From an uncultured Clostridia bacterium (GTDB taxonomy: Bacteria > Bacillota > Clostridia > Christensenellales > Borkfalkiaceae): a DNA stretch of 8,312 bases. Below the pieces are notes generated by a model that was not told the DNA's origin, made no database searches, and was given only the letters and a program-made list of their open reading frames with translations. Location: the NCBI GenBank assembly GCA_947581885.1, contig CANPWF010000071.1:1-8312 (forward strand), read 5' to 3'. Positions 4,994 through 8,312 of this stretch are shown in pieces. Both the position numbers and the translations under genes were made by a program. Numbering within the stretch: position 1 is the stretch's first letter; each line of letters begins with the position of its first letter.

Positions 4994-5185
4994 TCAACGA
5001 CCGTGCTTCTTGAGAATATACTCGCATAATTTTGGATTACGCTTGCAATCATCGTAAATCATCCACGTATTCGATGCAATAAAACGCTTTTGCGCTTTTT
5101 TGCTGACATGCGCCTCTTTGCTCAATGCAATTGCCTCACGATGAGCGGCATGAAACACTGCCTTATGATCAAATTCATCTTTCAT
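4994..5185 (-). CDS. Small soluble protein of unknown function
   Basis: 63 residues, starting MKDEFDHKAVFHAAHREA, rich in Lys, His and Ala and predicted mostly helical, with no membrane segment. Two cysteines lie near the C-terminus (DDCKRNPKLCEYI). The start at 5185 is chosen among three closely spaced ATGs because it lies 7 nt after AGGAG; the ones at 5192 and 5178 are in other frames. It sits 12 bp after the 54-residue membrane gene and 9 bp before the basic protein gene, so it is co-transcribed with the virion genes. Family not recognised; function unknown. Confidence 0.75.
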   Translation of the reverse strand: MKDEFDHKAVFHAAHREAIALSKEAHVSKKAQKRFIASNTWMIYDDCKRNPKLCEYILKKHGR

Positions 5186-5199
5186 CTTTCATCTCCTTT
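5176..5199 (-). promoter_or_regulatory. Ribosome binding site with three ATGs in 7-nt steps
   Basis: On the minus strand AAAGGAG is followed by ATGAAAG twice and then ATGAA, placing ATGs at 5192, 5185 and 5178, each in a different frame. Spacing from AGGAG favours 5185; 5192 abuts the site and 5178 is too far. The AAAGGAG overlaps the TAA stop of the upstream 54-residue gene (TAAAGGAG), which couples the two. Confidence 0.7.
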
Positions 5200-5362
5200 A
5201 CAGTCCGAACAGCGGCGCGATGACTTTCCAAAGTCTCACGCCGACAAAAGTGAGGATCCCCACTATGAAGAGCCCGACCAAGAGAGCGAGGATCGTAAAA
5301 ACGATCTCCACTCCCTTGGCGGTCTTTTTTATTTTTGTCTTGCGATCGTTCCGATCCTTCAT
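5198..5362 (-). CDS. 54-residue single-helix membrane protein (coat protein candidate)
   Basis: Basic N-terminus MKDRNDRKTKIKKTAKG, one strongly hydrophobic segment (about residues 19-41, centred on ILALLVGLFIVGILTFVG), then RLWKVIAPLFGL. The start at 5362 follows GAGGAG, which is formed by the last codons and stop of the upstream 722-residue gene, only 4 bp apart. Size and single helix match the major coat protein (pVIII) range of filamentous phages. However, it has no cleavable signal peptide and the N-terminus is basic, whereas mature pVIII is acidic there, so a minor coat or assembly role is equally possible. The gene sits directly after the adsorption-like protein and before the assembly ATPase, inside the virion module. 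Confidence 0.75.
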   Translation of the reverse strand: MKDRNDRKTKIKKTAKGVEIVFTILALLVGLFIVGILTFVGVRLWKVIAPLFGL

Positions 5363-5366
5363 GGCG

Positions 5367-7535
5367 CTACTCCTCATTATTCCGTCGTCGCTTCTTTACG
5401 GCATTCTTAATCGCCTTCACGATCATCCCGATGAGCTTGAACGGCAGCGCAATGACCCAGATCACCGCCTTGATGATATAAGGCAGGATCGGCCACAGCA
5501 ACACGACGATGAGGATGAGGGCGATGATACCAACGGTCCATTTGAGCCAATCCGGCCACCCGCCGTCATCGTCACCAACATGGGTCGGTGGAGTGATGTC
5601 ATTGACAATGTCAATGGGATTGGAGACGGCGGCAATGACGGTCCATTGGTCGTCGTCATCCAAAAAGGAAAGTTGAATGACATCGAAGTCAAGGAAAACT
5701 GTCTCGTCGGCAATGTAAGATTGATCTATCTCGTAATTATCCCTTGCGTTATTTTTCCATTCCCCAAGCCATACATCCTCGGAATAGTAATCTGTCACGG
5801 CGAAACGGAACAAAACGACATACTTCTCTTCATCGTCTTTCCCGTCCACCGTGAAGGCATCATTGCATGCCTTGCGGAACTCCGTGACATCCTTGGAATT
5901 GATGAGAAGTTCGTCCGAGAGTTGAGGATCTTGAAGATCTTTTAATTCCTTACTATCCGGAGTTAAAACTTGGATCGGAGCGACAGTTCTACCAAATTCA
6001 ATAGGGCCATCCTTCACATGAAGGGAGCCCCACATACCATACATCTCGAATTTTTCCCAAAATTCTAGATCGGGGTTAGTATCGCTCCATCCAAGCCATG
6101 ATTGAAGATCGAGATCTGCGTCAAAATCGTAATAGGAATATCCTTTCTGTATTTTCCCGCGCTCATTGTCCATCTTTCGTGATTCATCTATATCGTCAGC
6201 AAACAGATCTGCGGAGATCTGCCCGTTCTTGATGGGAAGATACCCGTTTTGGATCGTCTTATTGTAGCCCTTTATGTACTCATAAAGCCGATTGGAACTT
6301 ACGCCGCCCGACAGCTCGACATCCTCGGCATAGGGATCGTATTCCTTGATGTCACACCAATCCTTGGTGGGAAAAATGTAATAGAGAGTTGAAAGATTCC
6401 CTCCTTTATAGCCCTCAGAAACGTTCCACATCACATTTGTATAGTCAATGAGATTATGTCCCGGTGGAGTAAATAAATCTAAGAATTGTTCAAAAATCGT
6501 CGGAATATCTTTTGAAGTCTCCTCATAGGGTGTCGTGACGAAATAAAAATCATCAGGAACCTTGTCCGTAGACATACCGATATACTTTGAGATCCAATCA
6601 TAATACTCTTTATTGCTTGTTACAAGGATGGGTTTTGTTCTATATTCATACCATTCTGCCTTGATCCGCTGAAGGGTTCCATATGCGTCAAAGAGCCTCT
6701 TGGGCACAGAGAAATAGACGGTATCAATTTGATTTTGGTACCCCATCCCTTTCGACGACGTCTTTGTGCGGTAGAAGGTATGCTTGACGTTGAGCTGCAC
6801 CGTCTCGAGCTTCTTGATGTCGCACTTCAAAGTGCTCCCGGCATCCTTGTCGGGGCCGTAGCCCGCGGCGAAGCCGGAGAACAGGAAGGAGCCGTAGGCG
6901 TCAGATTGACCGTCCAAGGAATACTTGCCCGTGAGCGGGTATTCATCCGCGGTGCTATGCCCCTCCCGCACGAGCTCGATGCCCGAGATGTCATACCGTC
7001 TCCCGTTGCTGTTCACCCGCTCGGCGAGCGTCTTGTTGTCCCAGCGGCTCCTGTGGTCGATGACTTTGAACTTATAGAAAAGCCTCGCCGTGGTCGGAGA
7101 CGAAGAGACCGAGCACAGCTGCAAAGAGAACTTTTCATAGTCCATGGGATGACTTTCCTCAGTGATGGGCGTGCTGTCGTACTTCACCGCGATCTGCACG
7201 CAGTTCCCATAGTTGTCCGTATCGATGTAGAGGCCATTCGGGTTGTAGACGTAGAGGTACAGCCCGTAATTACCGCGAAGATTTTCGTAGAAAGAATAGC
7301 AGTACTCCGAAACATTGATGACGTACATCTCGGGCTCCGCGCTCGGGTAATACGGATAATTGAGAATGTTAAATCCCTCGATGCTTTGAAGATCATCGAG
7401 GACATCCGTGTCGTCAAACTTGACGTCGTTGTCTCCCGCCGCGCTCACCGTGGCGGGCGCGGGGGAAAATAGAGTTGTGAAGAGAATGAGCGCCGCCGCA
7501 AAGAACGCGGCGATCTTCCGATAGATGCTTTTCAT
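5367..7535 (-). CDS. Secreted, C-terminally anchored protein, candidate adsorption (pIII-like) protein
   Basis: 722 residues from the ATG at 7535, chosen because GGAG lies 7 nt upstream; a GTG two codons earlier is less likely. A signal peptide is clear: MKSIYRK, hydrophobic AAFFAAALILFTTLF, likely cleavage after VSA near residue 33. A long extracellular region rich in Asp, Tyr and Ser follows. Near the C-terminus come a hydrophobic helix (about 667-684), a second one (about 687-708) and a Lys/Arg-rich tail KKRRRNNEE. This is the layout of filamentous-phage pIII: secreted, large receptor-binding part, held in the membrane by its C-terminus until the virion is released. No sequence homology to a known pIII was recognised. 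The middle (about residues 270-615) is far more AT rich than the two ends, suggesting exchange of the host-recognition part. Confidence 0.65.
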   Translation of the reverse strand: MKSIYRKIAAFFAAALILFTTLFSPAPATVSAAGDNDVKFDDTDVLDDLQSIEGFNILNYPYYPSAEPEMYVINVSEYCYSFYENLRGNYGLYLYVYNPNGLYIDTDNYGNCVQIAVKYDSTPITEESHPMDYEKFSLQLCSVSSSPTTARLFYKFKVIDHRSRWDNKTLAERVNSNGRRYDISGIELVREGHSTADEYPLTGKYSLDGQSDAYGSFLFSGFAAGYGPDKDAGSTLKCDIKKLETVQLNVKHTFYRTKTSSKGMGYQNQIDTVYFSVPKRLFDAYGTLQRIKAEWYEYRTKPILVTSNKEYYDWISKYIGMSTDKVPDDFYFVTTPYEETSKDIPTIFEQFLDLFTPPGHNLIDYTNVMWNVSEGYKGGNLSTLYYIFPTKDWCDIKEYDPYAEDVELSGGVSSNRLYEYIKGYNKTIQNGYLPIKNGQISADLFADDIDESRKMDNERGKIQKGYSYYDFDADLDLQSWLGWSDTNPDLEFWEKFEMYGMWGSLHVKDGPIEFGRTVAPIQVLTPDSKELKDLQDPQLSDELLINSKDVTEFRKACNDAFTVDGKDDEEKYVVLFRFAVTDYYSEDVWLGEWKNNARDNYEIDQSYIADETVFLDFDVIQLSFLDDDDQWTVIAAVSNPIDIVNDITPPTHVGDDDGGWPDWLKWTVGIIALILIVVLLWPILPYIIKAVIWVIALPFKLIGMIVKAIKNAVKKRRRNNEE

Positions 7536-7547
7536 GGTCACGCTCCA

Positions 7548-8165
7548 TTATGCAAAAACGATATGCTCTTTATCGAGCTCGATCGAGAAGCGCTCACCCG
7601 TCACGGAGAAATTGATGACATAGGCGGCCGCTTGGTCGTTCGATGATACCACAAGCCGATACAGCGGCTTGTCGTCGAGCACGCTCGGATCGGAGACAAA
7701 GATCTCCTCTCCCGGATAGAGACTGCTTAGAACCGTGTTGACGCACGCCCAAGCGGGAACACTCAAAGTGAACGACGTCGCCTCTTTTTTCAGACCGAAC
7801 ACAGACGACAGATCCTCCGTCTTGTCAAAGGGCTGCCATTCATAATAGCGATCCCCGACAGAGTATTGAAAATACTCTTTTTCATTCGGAAAGACCTTGA
7901 CGCTGTAATCCTGCGCTTCATCCTCGAGGTCAATAAATTTCACTTCAAACGTCGCCTCGGCGCCCGTCTCAAAGCTCATCTCACTCTCGCCCCCGGGCAG
8001 TTTCTCGCCGTCATATTCGAGATAGAACGTCTCCGACGCTTCGGTCGGATCCTCGGACTTCTTTACATAGCGGTAAATGACGGCGATCCCCGCGCCGAGG
8101 AGCGCGAGAACGAGAAGAAACGATATGATCTTGATGATGACGTTTCCCGTCTTTCTCCTGCTCAT
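7548..8165 (-). CDS. Membrane-anchored extracellular protein of unknown function
   Basis: 205 residues. MSRRKTGNVIIKI is followed by a hydrophobic segment (about 9-31, SFLLVLALLGAGIAVIYRY) that can act as a signal anchor, leaving an acidic outer domain of about 170 residues (FYLEYDGEKLPGGESEMSFE onwards) that looks beta rich. The start at 8165 follows GAGGAG by 7 nt. It lies 10 bp after the preceding gene and 12 bp before the large secreted protein gene, whose ribosome binding site overlaps this gene's stop. Family not recognised. The context suggests a virion-tip or assembly partner of the 722-residue protein; a host-surface or exclusion protein is also possible. Confidence 0.8.
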   Translation of the reverse strand: MSRRKTGNVIIKIISFLLVLALLGAGIAVIYRYVKKSEDPTEASETFYLEYDGEKLPGGESEMSFETGAEATFEVKFIDLEDEAQDYSVKVFPNEKEYFQYSVGDRYYEWQPFDKTEDLSSVFGLKKEATSFTLSVPAWACVNTVLSSLYPGEEIFVSDPSVLDDKPLYRLVVSSNDQAAAYVINFSVTGERFSIELDKEHIVFA

Positions 8166-8175
8166 GGTTCACTCC

Positions 8176-8312
8176 TCAATAGAAAACATGCGACAAAGAA
8201 CTCAACGAAACGCTCCCCACGGGATCCTTGTCCATGGACACTCTCAATTTATAGGAAGTCTGTACTCTCTCACCGTACAGAAAATCTAAGGTAAGAGAGA
8301 CTTCAAAGTCGT
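8176..8312 (-). CDS. C-terminal part of another leftward gene (partial)
   Basis: The last 44 codons of a reading frame that enters from the right edge and stops with TGA at 8176-8178, ending SLSSLSHVFY. The fragment alternates hydrophobic and polar residues (DFEVSLTLDFLYGERVQTSY), suggesting beta strands. It is 10 bp upstream of the 205-residue gene and in the same direction, so it belongs to the same operon. Too little is visible to name it. Confidence 0.65.
   Translation of the reverse strand, partial: DFEVSLTLDFLYGERVQTSYKLRVSMDKDPVGSVSLSSLSHVFY

Noticed and set aside
1..8312. Window as one complete circular phage genome (size would fit).
   Set aside because: Joining the ends makes the leftward frame at 1-77 stop after 28 codons and leaves the partial gene at 8176-8312 without a start; no terminal overlap is seen.
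1..8312. CRISPR array, tRNA, rRNA, insertion sequence or retron.
   Set aside because: No regularly spaced repeats of that type, no reverse transcriptase, transposase or nuclease gene, and no conserved RNA core was recognised.

Overview
This window looks like part of an integrated or extrachromosomal filamentous (inovirus-like) phage in a low-to-mid GC, Gram-positive-type (Bacillota/Clostridia-like) host. The evidence for the phage is a long leftward (minus-strand) set of tightly packed genes. It includes a membrane-anchored P-loop ATPase of the Zot/pI morphogenesis type, a large secreted protein with a C-terminal membrane anchor (pIII/adsorption-like), and two tiny single-helix membrane proteins of coat-protein size. 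The evidence for the host is strong AGGAGG-type ribosome binding sites, consensus promoters (TTGACN-17-TATAAT), an XRE repressor of the Firmicutes mobile-element style, and no secretin (pIV) in the window. No replication initiator, integrase or attachment site is visible, so the element is probably not complete here. Joining the two ends does not give a clean reading frame, so I do not claim a closed circle.

Layout from left to right. Positions 1-184 are a control region: the start of a leftward gene (1-77), a consensus leftward promoter (123-151) and near-identical operator-like repeats about 30 bp apart. Positions 185-1325 hold a rightward two-gene operon, an XRE repressor and a DinD-family protein with a shortened C-terminus. 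Positions 1326-1732 are non-coding and contain three successive inverted repeats, one of them 90 nt and very GC rich. This resembles the hairpin-packed intergenic region of filamentous phages. Positions 1733-2041 hold a small basic leftward gene. Positions 2042-2216 hold a predicted structured RNA on the plus strand, with its own consensus promoter and terminator. Positions 2217-4444 hold the ATPase gene and a 30-residue membrane peptide joined by an ATGA overlap. Positions 4445-4579 carry a second plus-strand promoter and compact RNA. Positions 4580-8312 hold six leftward genes separated by 4-12 bp: two soluble basic proteins, a 54-residue membrane protein, the 722-residue adsorption-like protein, a 205-residue membrane-anchored protein and the tail of one more gene.

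Proposed working model (inference): the XRE repressor silences the leftward promoter at 123-151, while the large leftward operon makes virion and assembly proteins. The secreted and anchored proteins plus the tiny helices form the particle and its tip, and the Zot-like ATPase drives extrusion through a single membrane. Both predicted small RNAs are transcribed against the gene direction. They would therefore be templated by the strand that a filamentous phage packages, and could serve as RNA primers for complementary-strand synthesis, as antisense regulators, or both. These two RNAs and the hairpin cluster are the least explained and most interesting parts of the window.
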